From Anaerolineales bacterium (lineage in GTDB: Bacteria; Chloroflexota; Anaerolineae; 4572-78; J111), in assembly GCA_015075405.1 (NCBI GenBank), contig JABTUK010000001.1, positions 496,001-560,000 on the forward strand: a stretch of 64,000 bases of DNA. The letters are read 5' to 3'. Below are positions 26,837 through 38,034 of this stretch, piece after piece. The translations under genes were made by a program, and so were the position numbers. The notes beneath the pieces are model-generated. The model was not told the DNA's origin. It searched no databases and worked only from the letters and a program-made list of their open reading frames with translations. Positions within the stretch are counted from its first letter, which is position 1, and the number at the start of each line of letters is the position of its first letter.

Positions 26837-27412
26837 TTAGCTCTCCCACTCCACCCGCTGATAGACTCGGCTCAACGGCAGTTCCACATTCACCGCCTCC
26901 AACCGCAGCACCGCCTCAAGCTCATTAAACTCCTCCAGCAGCCAGCGGCCATCTTCCAGCTTGTGAAAATACTCCACATGCACGCGGGCCTGATCCACCA
27001 GTACGTAATCTTGCAGGCTCTCAATGGCCCGGTAAAGTTCAAACTTTGCCCCCCGGTCGTATGCTTGCGTCGAGTCCGACAAAACCTCGATAATCACCAC
27101 TGGATTGGTCAGGGTATCGGTTCGACCCTTGATATATTCAATCCGGCCGCAAACCACCATCACATCCGGGTAGGTGTATAAGCTGTTTTTCTTAATATGC
27201 AGGCGCATATCGGTAATAAAAGCTTCACAGGACTTACCCTCAAGCGTCTCACGTAGCTCCAGATAAATATTCCCGGCAATCCGATTATGATTAGCCGACC
27301 CGCCCGCCATGGCAAAAATTTCGCCGCGATAATACTCGCTGCGATACTCCGCCGTTTCTTCCAGGGCCAGATATTCTTCGGGGCTATAATATTTTTGCGG
27401 ATTGGCGACCAT
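26837..27412 (-). CDS. Uma2 family (DUF820) PD-(D/E)xK nuclease-like protein
   Basis: 191-aa protein of the Uma2/DUF820 family, which is greatly expanded in cyanobacteria and Chloroflexota and has a restriction-enzyme-like fold. The family signatures are YSPEEYLALEE near the N-terminus, YRGEIFAMAGGSANH (residues 28-42), YPDVMVVCG with Asp83, and VVIIEVLSDST with Glu109, followed by Lys123 in GAKFELYR. The catalytic triad by position appears intact. Biological roles remain unsettled. It is paired with the small coiled-coil gene 21 bases downstream. The start is ATG 27412, 11 bases from the tandem repeat that separates it from recO. Confidence 0.85.
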   Translation of the reverse strand: MVANPQKYYSPEEYLALEETAEYRSEYYRGEIFAMAGGSANHNRIAGNIYLELRETLEGKSCEAFITDMRLHIKKNSLYTYPDVMVVCGRIEYIKGRTDTLTNPVVIIEVLSDSTQAYDRGAKFELYRAIESLQDYVLVDQARVHVEYFHKLEDGRWLLEEFNELEAVLRLEAVNVELPLSRVYQRVEWES

Positions 27413-27422
27413 TCAACCCTCC

Positions 27423-27476
27423 TGACGTGACACCTGACACGTGACACTTGACACGTTAAGTGTCACGCTTCACGCC
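27423..27476. repeat. TGACACG heptamer palindrome, overlapping the recO end
   Basis: Tandem TGACACG/TGACACC units and an inverted AAGTGTCACGCTTCACG half. The stop codon and last residues of recO (GVKRDT) are written by this repeat. Confidence 0.75.
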
Positions 27477-28232
27477 CTCCCGCTTCAACTGCCGCAAAAA
27501 CTCGACGCTCTTCAAGCGGCGCTCCAACAGAAAGGTGAGGTAATTGAACAGCAAGCTTTCGACCTGCTGCCGGGTGGCCGGACTGATCTGCAACTTAGCT
27601 ACCTTTTCCCACGGCTCGGTTTGCATGTAGCGCAGCACTTTGAGTACCGGCAGCGGCAGCGGCTCGGCGTTGGGTCGAGCTTCACCGTGCCGGGGACAGA
27701 GCGCGCCGCCATCCACAAAGTGGAAGAAATTGGTGACCGGCTCCAAAGCTTCTCCACATGTCACGCAAAAGTGCAACTGCGGCTGAAAGCCGGTCAGACT
27801 CAATAAATGCAACTCAAAGTAGCGTAGAGCCAGAAAAGGGTCATCGGAATGACTCAAGTGAGCCAGGGTCAACGTCAGCAGTTGAAATAGAGGCGCATTC
27901 GGGTCGTGCTCCTCGGTAAAACGGTCAATCAATTCGGCCAGGTAGTAGGCGTGGCTGGTCTTCTCCAAATCTTCTCGCAAATCCCGGTAGGCTTCGACAA
28001 TTTCGGCCTGGGAAATAATGTCCCAGGTGCGGCCCTGCGCTACCAGCATATCGGTCAGCATAAATAGCTCGACATGCCCGGCCTTGCGGCTGGTCGTTTT
28101 GCGCACGCCTTTAGCCAGCAAGCGCAGTTTGCCCCGCTCCGGCGTAAAAACGGTCAACAGCCGGTCGGCCTCCCCAAAATCGGCCCGGCGTAAAATAATC
28201 GTATCGGTTCGGTACAAACGTTCGTTGCTCAT
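27456..28232 (-). CDS. recO: DNA repair protein RecO
   Basis: 258-aa recombination mediator that helps load RecA with RecF and RecR. The N-terminal OB-fold starts RTDTIILRRADFGEADRLLTVFTPERGKL. The helical C-terminal domain holds a zinc site made of Cys156 and Cys159 (FCVTCG) with Cys179 and His182 (LCPRHG), where other RecO proteins use four cysteines. The length is normal. The last six residues are encoded by a tandem repeat, so the original C-terminus may have been replaced. The recR gene is 12 kb away, on the same strand. The start is ATG 28232. Confidence 0.92.
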   Translation of the reverse strand: MSNERLYRTDTIILRRADFGEADRLLTVFTPERGKLRLLAKGVRKTTSRKAGHVELFMLTDMLVAQGRTWDIISQAEIVEAYRDLREDLEKTSHAYYLAELIDRFTEEHDPNAPLFQLLTLTLAHLSHSDDPFLALRYFELHLLSLTGFQPQLHFCVTCGEALEPVTNFFHFVDGGALCPRHGEARPNAEPLPLPVLKVLRYMQTEPWEKVAKLQISPATRQQVESLLFNYLTFLLERRLKSVEFLRQLKREGVKRDT

Positions 28233-28262
28233 AGTGAACGCCTAAAATTTACTGCCCATTTT

Positions 28263-28320
28263 GAGTTCCTATGAGTTCCCCTAGTTCCCTGGAAACTCGT
28301 AGGAACTTGAGGGAACTTAT
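28263..28320. repeat. GAGTTCC/GGAACTT repeat palindrome
   Basis: Tandem AGTTCC-type units and their inverse (GGAACTTGAGGGAACTT), between recO and the ROK regulator. A related, longer locus is at 58728-58810. Confidence 0.65.
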
Positions 28321-28407
28321 TTTTGGACAATCACATAGGGGGGAATTATACTCTTGGCAGGAGGGAAGAGCAAGGTTATAACAATTAGCCCGGATGGTTT
28401 TCGGTAA

Positions 28408-28470
28408 TCTGGAAGGTTGGAAGGCTGGAAGATTGGAATTTATCGCCTTGCCCACCTTCCAATCTTCCAG
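28408..28470. repeat. GGAAGGTT repeat palindrome
   Basis: TCTGGAAGGTTGGAAGG then the inverted CCTTCCAATCTTCCAG. The 356-base gap between recO and the ROK gene holds this, the repeat at 28263-28320, and the promoter at 28516. Confidence 0.7.
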
Positions 28471-28515
28471 CAATGTTAAATCTGTTCCAAGAATAAAAAC
28501 CTCTGAAAGCTGAGC

Positions 28516-28574
28516 TTGACAAACCAGCAAAAGTAGTATTTACTATAGTTAGTTAATTTACTTAACTTACTAAG
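28516..28574 (+). promoter_or_regulatory. promoter and probable ROK operator
   Basis: TTGACA (28516-28521) and TACTAT (28541-28546) with a 19-base spacer. Just after comes an A+T-rich imperfect palindrome TTAGTTAA (28549-28556) ... TTAACTTACTAA (28563-28574). Its position over the start point fits autorepression by the ROK regulator it precedes. Confidence 0.5.
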
Positions 28575-28588
28575 TTACTTGGAATGAG

Positions 28589-29779
28589 ATGCTTCAAAAA
28601 GCTACCCACGAACAAACTAAAATTCATAATAAAAATCTTGTCCTCAAAATCATCTATGATCATCATGAGGTAAGCCGGGCTGATATTGCCCGCATTACCT
28701 ACCTCACCCCGCCAACCGTTTCGACCACCGTGGCCGAACTCATCGAAGAAGGGCTGGTTGAAGAGACGGGGTACGGGCCATCAGCCGGCGGCAAACCGCC
28801 AACGCTGCTGCGGGTGGTGGATGACTCGCGGCATTTGATTGGGATTGACCTGGCTAACAGCGAATTTCGGGGGGCGGTTATCAATCTGCGCGGCCAGATG
28901 ATTCATCAGGCCAACGTGCCGGTCACACCCGGCAACGGTCAAACCGCCTTAGAATTGGTCTACCAGTTAATTGACCGGCTGATGACCGCTATTTCCCGGC
29001 CACTGTTGGGAATTGGGGTCGGCACACCCGGCCTGGTGGATGCCCAGAGAGGCGTCGTCCGTAAAGCTGTGAATCTTGACTGGCAGGACCTGTCCCTGCG
29101 AGGTTTATTGGAAACTCGTTACAACCTGCCCGTTTTTGTGGCTAACGACAGCCATGTGGCGGCTGTTGCCGAATATGTGTTTGGCCAGGAACGAAAGACG
29201 CCGAATTTGATTATCCTCAAAGTCGGACGCGGCGTCAGCGCCGGGATTGTGCTCAACGGGCGTTTGCATTACGGCGATGGCTCCGGGGCCGGTGAAATTG
29301 GTCACGTGCGGGTGGTGGAACAGGGCGCTTTGTGCAGTTGCGGCCATTACGGCTGCCTGGAGACTGTGACCAGCAGCCGCTTTATCGTGGAGCGAGCCAA
29401 GGCTATTGCCCAAGAAAATCCCCATTCTCTGCTCCACCAGTTTGCCCCCACCCCCGAGGCCATCACCACCGATGTCGTCATTCAAGCTTTTGAGGCCGGC
29501 GACGAAGAAGTCCGGCAAGTTATAGCCGAAGTGGGTCATTATTTAGGCATAGCCGTAGCCAATCTCATCGGAACTTTAAATATTCAATCTATTCTGATCG
29601 GCGGAAGGGTCGCTCGTTTTGGCGAACCGCTCCTGGAACCCATCCGCCAGGAAATGAAACAGCGCGCCATGGGCATGCTGGCTGATGAAACCCAGGTGAG
29701 TCTGAGCCGGCTAGGCCAGGAAATTGTTATCCTGGGGGCCGCAGCTCTGATCTTAACCCACGAACTGAGCCTAATTTAG
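28589..29779 (+). CDS. ROK family transcriptional repressor (NagC/XylR type)
   Basis: 396-aa DNA-binding ROK protein. The winged helix-turn-helix covers residues about 15-65 (SRADIARITYLTPPTVSTTVAELIEEGLV, in parts). The ROK domain begins LIGIDLANSEFRGAV (83-97), with VGTPGLVD, VANDSHVAAVAE (184-195) and the zinc motif GHV...CSCGHYGC (His239, Cys249, Cys251, Cys256). Members of this family sense a sugar or amino sugar and repress catabolic genes. The genes that follow in the same direction are a ROK-like protein and a PIG-L deacetylase, so an N-acetylated sugar is a reasonable guess. The start is ATG 28589; a promoter with an overlapping palindrome lies upstream. Confidence 0.9.
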   Translation: MLQKATHEQTKIHNKNLVLKIIYDHHEVSRADIARITYLTPPTVSTTVAELIEEGLVEETGYGPSAGGKPPTLLRVVDDSRHLIGIDLANSEFRGAVINLRGQMIHQANVPVTPGNGQTALELVYQLIDRLMTAISRPLLGIGVGTPGLVDAQRGVVRKAVNLDWQDLSLRGLLETRYNLPVFVANDSHVAAVAEYVFGQERKTPNLIILKVGRGVSAGIVLNGRLHYGDGSGAGEIGHVRVVEQGALCSCGHYGCLETVTSSRFIVERAKAIAQENPHSLLHQFAPTPEAITTDVVIQAFEAGDEEVRQVIAEVGHYLGIAVANLIGTLNIQSILIGGRVARFGEPLLEPIRQEMKQRAMGMLADETQVSLSRLGQEIVILGAAALILTHELSLI

Positions 29780-29839
29780 AAATCCTCCCTTCCCCTATTT
29801 TATGTGAATTTAATTGGGAACTTTGGAAAGGGTAATTGG

Positions 29840-31231
29840 ATGACCTTTCGACTGGTAAAACCAAATTTAGCGCCGCCCCTCGACGAAGCTTTTTGCCCGG
29901 CTGCCCTGGCTAATCACGCCTTTCTAAAGGATGTTGAGCAAAGCCGGGCGGGTGTCCCTCTAGTGCTTGGTTTAGAGCGGACCGATGGTTCTATCTCCCG
30001 TTTTGAAACGCGAGTTTTTGCCGAAAATCATCCCCAAGCTGAAGCCAATCTGATGTATGCCGAGCGACTTCTTAAATTTCTATTGTGGCAGCGCGGCGGC
30101 TGGAAGATTTATGTGGGCGGACCGCCGTCTATCGGCAGTCATCTTAAACAGTGTTACGCCCCGGATGGTCCGCGCGCTTTCGATTTTCATTTTATGGGTG
30201 AAAGCGTCTATCAGAAAGGGTTCACCCTGGTCTCGTGTGCCGCCGCCGACGTTCCGGCTGAAAAAGAAAGCGAGCAAGCTTTAGGCCGCCACCTGGATGG
30301 CTGCCGCATCGGTTTTGATTTGGGCGCGTCCGACCTCAAGGTGTCGGCAGTGGTGGCAGGCCAGGCAGTCTTTAGCGAAGAGATTGTCTGGGAGCCGCGC
30401 CGGCAAACCGACCCCCACTACCACTATGAGCATATTATGAACGCCTTAAGAATGGCCGCTGCCAAAATGCCCCGCGTAGATGCGATTGGCGGCAGTTCAG
30501 CCGGGGTTTATATCAATAACCGGGCCATGGTCGCCTCCCTCTTTCGGGGTATCCCCGCCGAGCGTTTTGATGAAGTCAGAAGTATGTTTCTACGCATCCG
30601 CCAGGAAATGAGCGTCCCGCTGGAGATTGTCAACGATGGTGAAGTGACCGCCCTGGCCGGCTCGATGTCGCTGGAAGACAACGCTGTACTGGGTATCGCC
30701 CTGGGTTCAAGTGAAGCGGCAGGCTACGTGACGCCTCAAGGCAATATTACCGGCTGGCTTAATGAATTGGCTTTTGCGCCGGTGGATTACAGCCCAACCG
30801 CCCCGGTTGACGAATGGTCGGGGGATAAAGGCTGCGGCGCGCTCTATTTCTCGCAGCAGTGTGTCTTTCGCCTGGCCCCCAACGTGGGGATTGAACTACC
30901 GGGCGATATTACCGATGCAGCCCGGCTCAAACTTGTGCAGGAAAAACTGGAAGCAGGGCATCCAGGAGCCGCCAAAATCTGGCAAAGTATGAGCTATTAC
31001 CTGGGCTACGGCATCGCCCACTACGCCGACTTTTATCAATTAAAACACGTTCTCATTTTGGGCCGCTGTACTTCCGGTCAGGGCGGCCCCTTGCTGCTCG
31101 ACGGCGCGAATGAAGTCCTGGCGACCGAATTCCCGGAACTGGCCCGGCAAATCACCCTGCATTTACCCGACGAAAAGAGCCGGCGGGTGGGCCAGTCCAT
31201 CGCCGCCGCCAGTTTGCCGGCGATACAGTAA
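29840..31231 (+). CDS. ROK/hexokinase-fold sugar kinase-like protein
   Basis: 463-aa protein with an ASKHA (actin-like ATPase) core. The phosphate loop is IGFDLGASDLKVSAV (about residues 155-169), followed by an Asp/Gly motif IVNDGEVTALAGSM and the adenosine region VLGIALGSSEAAGYV. About 150 residues precede the core and are not a DNA-binding domain. This makes the protein longer than ordinary ROK kinases, and the typical ROK zinc motif is missing. It may be an atypical sugar kinase. The start is ATG 29840 with GGAAAGGG eight bases upstream; codons from 29804 are not needed. It lies 60 bases after the ROK repressor and 57 before the PIG-L gene, so the three are likely co-regulated. Confidence 0.7.
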   Translation: MTFRLVKPNLAPPLDEAFCPAALANHAFLKDVEQSRAGVPLVLGLERTDGSISRFETRVFAENHPQAEANLMYAERLLKFLLWQRGGWKIYVGGPPSIGSHLKQCYAPDGPRAFDFHFMGESVYQKGFTLVSCAAADVPAEKESEQALGRHLDGCRIGFDLGASDLKVSAVVAGQAVFSEEIVWEPRRQTDPHYHYEHIMNALRMAAAKMPRVDAIGGSSAGVYINNRAMVASLFRGIPAERFDEVRSMFLRIRQEMSVPLEIVNDGEVTALAGSMSLEDNAVLGIALGSSEAAGYVTPQGNITGWLNELAFAPVDYSPTAPVDEWSGDKGCGALYFSQQCVFRLAPNVGIELPGDITDAARLKLVQEKLEAGHPGAAKIWQSMSYYLGYGIAHYADFYQLKHVLILGRCTSGQGGPLLLDGANEVLATEFPELARQITLHLPDEKSRRVGQSIAAASLPAIQ

Positions 31232-31269
31232 TCGGTCATCAGTGAGCAGTAATCAGCAAACCGATTACT
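31226..31269. repeat. CAGTAAT repeat
   Basis: CAGTAATCGGTCATCAGTGAGCAGTAATC and a short inverted end GATTACT, between the ROK-like and PIG-L genes. Confidence 0.6.
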
Positions 31270-31288
31270 TTTTTCAGAGGAAAACCCT

Positions 31289-32158
31289 ATGCAATTCAAC
31301 CGCAGCACTGCCCAAATTTTTATCCCCGATGGCCTCTCCATCGAAGCGGCTTTGGCCCGCACTACCCACCTGGCCCTGGGCGCGCATCAGGATGATCTGG
31401 AAATCATGGCCATTGACGGCATTCTGCAATGTTTTCAGCGCCAGGACCAGTGGTTTACTGGGGTTGTCGTCACCGATGGACGTGGCTCGCCCCGCAATGG
31501 CCTCTACCAAAATTACAGCGACGAGCAGATGTGGGCCGTCCGCAACAAAGAACAGCAAAAAGCCGCCGTCATCGGCGAGTATGCCGCTCAAATTCTGCTC
31601 GATTATCCCAGCAGCGCGGTCAAAGATGGAACCAACCCACAGCCGGTTGAGGATATTGCCCAACTTTTGCAAATCGCCCGGCCCGAAATCATCTACACCC
31701 ACAACCTGGCCGACAAGCATCCAACTCATATCGGTGTGGCCTTTAAAGTCATCGAGGCCATCCGCAGCCTGCCCCCGGCAGAGCGGCCTCAAAAACTGTA
31801 CGGCTGCGAGGTCTGGCGTGACCTGGATTGGATGGTGGACGAGGATAAGGTGATCTTCAACTGTTCAGACCACGACAATTTGCAAACCACCCTGGTCGGG
31901 GTGTTCGACTCCCAGGTGAGCGGCGGCAAACGGTATGATTTAGCCACCATGGGCCGGCGGCGCGCTCACGCCACCTACCACACCTCCCACCAGACCGACC
32001 TGACCACCGGGCTAACTTTTGCTATGGACCTGACGCCGCTCATTGAGGATGTATCCCTGGATATTACGGCTTATGTTGAAGTCTATCTCAATCGCTTTGC
32101 TCAGGATGTTGTTCAGCGGATTAACCAGATCAGGGGTGAAGAAAGGAGGGAAGGGTAA
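31289..32158 (+). CDS. PIG-L family deacetylase
   Basis: 289-aa zinc-dependent deacetylase of the LmbE/PIG-L family, acting on N-acetylglucosaminyl compounds. The zinc site is present: GAHQDDLE (AHxDD motif, about residues 31-38) and the distal His in HNLADKHPTHIGVA (about 138-151). No signal peptide is visible, so it acts in the cytosol. With the ROK repressor and ROK-like kinase upstream it could deacetylate an imported N-acetyl sugar. The start is ATG 31289, with AGAGGAAAA upstream. The last residues (RGEERREG) come from a purine-rich stretch. Confidence 0.85.
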   Translation: MQFNRSTAQIFIPDGLSIEAALARTTHLALGAHQDDLEIMAIDGILQCFQRQDQWFTGVVVTDGRGSPRNGLYQNYSDEQMWAVRNKEQQKAAVIGEYAAQILLDYPSSAVKDGTNPQPVEDIAQLLQIARPEIIYTHNLADKHPTHIGVAFKVIEAIRSLPPAERPQKLYGCEVWRDLDWMVDEDKVIFNCSDHDNLQTTLVGVFDSQVSGGKRYDLATMGRRRAHATYHTSHQTDLTTGLTFAMDLTPLIEDVSLDITAYVEVYLNRFAQDVVQRINQIRGEERREG

Positions 32159-32183
32159 ACAAGACTACTATTAAACCGGAGAT

Positions 32184-32597
32184 TTAGTCTGTCTCTAGAT
32201 TTTCCGGCCCGAAACTATCGGGCAGCAAATCGGTCAGACTGACCACTCGATAATTGCCCTTGATGTCTCCCAAAATGATGGTCAAATTTGGCGCAAACTC
32301 GCGCATCACCTGGCGACAAACTCCGCATGGGGCTACACTATTGCTGGTAGCGACTGCAATAGCGGCAAAATCCCGTTCTCCTTCGGACACAGCTTTGAAA
32401 ATAGCCGTGCGCTCGGCGCAATTAGAGGGGGTATAAGCGGCATTTTCGATATTGCAGCCGGTAAAAGTTTTACCACTCGTCGTCAGCAATGCTGCCCCAA
32501 CTTTGTAATGAGAATAGGGTGAATAAGAATTTTCTCTGGCTTCAATGGCCAATTTGAGCAGGTCGTCCCATTGAGAAGTTTTTTGTAAGTTGTTCAT
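32184..32597 (-). CDS. cdd: cytidine deaminase
   Basis: 137-aa pyrimidine salvage enzyme converting cytidine and deoxycytidine to uridine forms. The zinc-binding and catalytic residues are intact: Cys60-Ala-Glu62 in the NCAERTA motif, and Cys91 and Cys94 in PCGVCRQ. The substrate loop NIENAAYTPSN is also typical. The length matches the homotetrameric (Bacillus-type) enzyme. It converges with the PIG-L gene, with 25 bases between the stop codons. The CorC-like gene lies upstream in the same direction. The start is ATG 32597; AGGAAAATC sits upstream. Confidence 0.95.
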   Translation of the reverse strand: MNNLQKTSQWDDLLKLAIEARENSYSPYSHYKVGAALLTTSGKTFTGCNIENAAYTPSNCAERTAIFKAVSEGERDFAAIAVATSNSVAPCGVCRQVMREFAPNLTIILGDIKGNYRVVSLTDLLPDSFGPENLETD

Positions 32598-32652
32598 GAT
32601 TTTCCTGTGGGTTGTAGAAGGTGACTAGAAAACACCAGAACGGATAACAGGT

Positions 32653-34038
32653 TCACGGTGAGGTGACATTGCGAGGATTGTTTACAAACGAAGCTGATTT
32701 TTTGGGCGCTACTGCCTCATTCTTTTCCTTGTTGGTCTGTTTATGGCCGTTTTCCTCTTCCGGTTCTATTCGTTGTGCTTTCACCTTTACAATTCGACGA
32801 CCTTCAACCTCCAGCACAGTCAAATGTAAATCGGCTACATCCACGGAGTCGCCCACAGCGGGCACGCGACCCAGTATGGAATAAACCAATCCTCCCAAAG
32901 TATCGCTCTCATCCGTCGGCAACTCTACCGACATAATATCGTTGATGTCATCTAAATCTAGCCGGGCGCTAAAAATATACTCATCATCGGAGATGCGATC
33001 CATGTAAAACTCTTCGGCATCATACTCATCCTGAATTTCGCCGACAATTTCTTCCAAAATATCCTCAATCGTGACCAGTCCAGCCGTGCCGCCATACTCA
33101 TCCACCACAATAGCAATATGCACCTTCTTAGATTGGAGTTCGCGCAGCAAGTCACTTACCGGCTTAGTTTCAGGCACGTAATAAACTTCTCGTTCCAAAC
33201 CACGCACCATGCGCGGTTCGCCGCCATTCCGCCAGTGGGCCAACAAATCTTTGGCGTACAGAATCCCAATGATATTATCAATATTATCATCATAAACAGG
33301 GACCCGTGAATGACCTGCCTCCAAAATAAGGTCAAGCGCCTCACGCACCGGCATATCAGCCTCAACTGCCACCACATCAATCCGCGGCACCATAATCTCT
33401 CGGGCAGAGGTATCACCCAGGTCGAAGATAGAATAAATCATCTCCTTTTCTTCTTCCTTAAGCAAGCCGCCTTCCTCACCGGCATCCACATAAGTCCGCA
33501 AATCCTCTTCTGTCATCGTACCCAGGCCATAATCCCCCGTCTCATCCCATCGCCCGGTCAATCCCCGGCCAATTTTGGTAATCAGCCGGGCCAAAGGCGC
33601 AGCCACATATGACAAGAGATTAAAAGGGTAAATTGACCAAAGCGCTATTGGCTCCGGGTAAGCGCGAGCAATTTCTCGAGGGATTAGGTCACCAAAAACG
33701 AGGATAATGATCACTGCAACTACAGTCACAATAATCATGGAGGTAAAACTATAAATACCTAAATTTTCGGCCAGGGGTAAGGTATAAACAAAAGCGGCAA
33801 AGCCGATAAAGAAGAAACCGATAAATTTGAGGATCAACTGCTCGGTGGTTAGTAAGCGGGTAGCATCCTCGGCCAGAGCATTCACCAATTCTGCAGCCGG
33901 ATTACCTTCTTCAATAAGCTGTAAACGTCTCGCTTTTCGTGTCGAAACAATGGCTTCTTTTGCGGCCGCAAAGAAGGCGTGAATAATTAGTAAAACGACA
34001 AGAATAATAACAGGCGTTAAACTCGCAGGATCTAACAT
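32653..34038 (-). CDS. CNNM/CorC (hemolysin C-like) membrane protein
   Basis: 461-aa ion-transport-associated protein. The N-terminal DUF21/CNNM domain has about four hydrophobic segments (residues about 8-28, 65-90, 96-118, 131-155). Two CBS domains follow (IMVPRIDVVAVEADMPVREALDLIL and the KVHIAIVVDEYGGTAGLVTIEDILEEIVGEI region), then a CorC/HlyC C-terminal domain (YIFSARLDLDDIND onward). Family members are linked to magnesium or cobalt efflux; none is a proven haemolysin. It ends in a Lys/Glu/Asn-rich tail. The start ATG 34038 follows GGAG. cdd is 55 bases downstream in the same direction, but a functional link is unlikely. Confidence 0.88.
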   Translation of the reverse strand: MLDPASLTPVIILVVLLIIHAFFAAAKEAIVSTRKARRLQLIEEGNPAAELVNALAEDATRLLTTEQLILKFIGFFFIGFAAFVYTLPLAENLGIYSFTSMIIVTVVAVIIILVFGDLIPREIARAYPEPIALWSIYPFNLLSYVAAPLARLITKIGRGLTGRWDETGDYGLGTMTEEDLRTYVDAGEEGGLLKEEEKEMIYSIFDLGDTSAREIMVPRIDVVAVEADMPVREALDLILEAGHSRVPVYDDNIDNIIGILYAKDLLAHWRNGGEPRMVRGLEREVYYVPETKPVSDLLRELQSKKVHIAIVVDEYGGTAGLVTIEDILEEIVGEIQDEYDAEEFYMDRISDDEYIFSARLDLDDINDIMSVELPTDESDTLGGLVYSILGRVPAVGDSVDVADLHLTVLEVEGRRIVKVKAQRIEPEEENGHKQTNKEKNEAVAPKKSASFVNNPRNVTSP

Positions 34039-34162
34039 AACTCCGCAATAAAAAACTTCAAGATTTCAATTATAATCACAAGTGGTAATTTTGAGAATGG
34101 AGGGTTTGAGCAGGTTAATTGCAATAGTTATTGTAACACATGGCAGAGAACATAGCAAGGGC

Positions 34163-34176
34163 AATAAAAAAAGTCT

Positions 34177-34179
<3 letters not shown>
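34163..34179 (-). terminator. U-rich end of the rRNA operon
   Basis: Minus strand reads AAAAAGACTTTTTTTATT directly after 5S rRNA. The 5S terminal stem followed by this T run can serve as the operon terminator. Confidence 0.5.
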
Positions 34180-34294
<115 letters not shown>

Positions 34295-34308
34295 AGACTT
34301 CTTTTTCA

Positions 34309-34368
34309 AAGGATGAAATATGAAGGATGAAGGATGAAAAGGAGAAGAATGTTTCATCCTTCATCCCT
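34309..34368. repeat. GATGAAG heptamer palindrome in the 23S-5S spacer
   Basis: GATGAAGGATGAAGGATGAA and the inverted TTCATCCTTCATCC. The same unit occurs in the tRNA-Ile/tRNA-Ala spacer at 37853-37932. Confidence 0.8.
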
Positions 34369-34409
34369 CCGCCTTCAGCCTTAGAACGGTAGCCCGCTAA
34401 AGACCGAAC

Positions 34410-34433
34410 AGAACGAGTTCATTCGTGAACCAA
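34410..34433 (-). other. 3' arm of the pre-23S processing stem
   Basis: AGAACGAGTTCA...TGAACCAA is complementary, with small bulges, to 37456-37481 on the other side of the 23S gene. This is the usual double-stranded RNase III substrate bracketing pre-23S rRNA. Confidence 0.7.
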
Positions 34434-34452
34434 GTCAAACACTTGAGAGAAA

Positions 34453-37443
<2,991 letters not shown>

Positions 37444-37455
37444 CACGTGTTCGCT

Positions 37456-37481
37456 TTGGTTCATTGAACTACACTCGTTCT
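37456..37481 (-). other. 5' arm of the pre-23S processing stem
   Basis: Complementary to 34410-34433 (AGAACGAGT ... GAACCAA). It lies just upstream of the mature 23S 5' end. Confidence 0.7.
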
Positions 37482-37605
37482 ATTCAGTTTTTAACGTGCT
37501 ACCGTTTGACGGGTTTACCCCGCTCAAGCCCAGTTTTGTAGACTGGGGGATGACCCCTAGCCGCTGCTAAGCCTCATCCCTCAACCTACAATCCCCTCAA
37601 GACAC

Positions 37606-37630
37606 AAAAAAACCCAGCACACCGCCGGGT
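37606..37630 (-). terminator. intrinsic-terminator-like hairpin between tRNA-Ala and 23S
   Basis: On the minus strand ACCCGGC-GGTGT-GCTGGGT is followed by seven T residues. The 327-base spacer between tRNA-Ala and 23S holds this, the processing arm, and otherwise no recognised feature. RNA polymerase must read through it to make 23S. Confidence 0.65.
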
Positions 37631-37770
37631 CTTAAAATTCCCTTTGTTATGCCTTTCAAATCCTATGGGGTTTTCATCAAAATGGATAGATACATATAAT
37701 TCTAGTTTGTCCGACCTATTAATTGAGTTACATCTTACTGCTTCTCAACCAACCTGTCAAATCATCTCTA

Positions 37771-37843
37771 TGGAGATGAGGGGATTCGAACCCCTGACCT
37801 CCTCCGTGCAAGGGAGGCGCTCTCCCAGCTGAGCTACATCCCC
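37771..37843 (-). tRNA. tRNA-Ala (anticodon TGC)
   Basis: 73 nt. Acceptor GGGGATG / CATCTCC with one G-U pair, D arm AGCTCAGCTGGGAGAGC, anticodon loop CTTGCAC, T arm with GGTTCGAATCC. The 3' CCA is not encoded. Standard position in a bacterial rRNA spacer. Confidence 0.95.
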
Positions 37844-37852
37844 GCTCTTAAG

Positions 37853-37932
37853 GGATGAAGGATGAAGGATGAAAGATGAATTATCTTTCATCCTTCATCC
37901 TTCCGCCTTCATCCTTCCGCCTTCATCCTTCC
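37853..37932. repeat. GATGAAG heptamer palindrome between the two tRNA genes
   Basis: GATGAAGGATGAAGGATGAA and a longer inverted arm of CCTTCAT / CCTTCCG units. It fills nearly the whole space between tRNA-Ala and tRNA-Ile. Confidence 0.85.
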
Positions 37933-37935
37933 CTC

Positions 37936-38012
37936 TGGTGGGCCTGAGTAGACTCGAACTACTGACCTTCCCCTTATCAGAGGGATGCTCTAACCGACTG
38001 AGCTACAGGCCC
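37936..38012 (-). tRNA. tRNA-Ile (anticodon GAT)
   Basis: 77 nt including an encoded CCA. Acceptor GGGCCTG / CAGGCCC, D arm AGCTCAGTCGGTTAGAGC, anticodon loop CTGATAA, T arm GTTCGAG. In contrast to the adjacent tRNA-Ala, the CCA end is in the gene. Confidence 0.95.
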
Positions 38013-38034
38013 AGAACTTTCTTGAATTCTTAAC

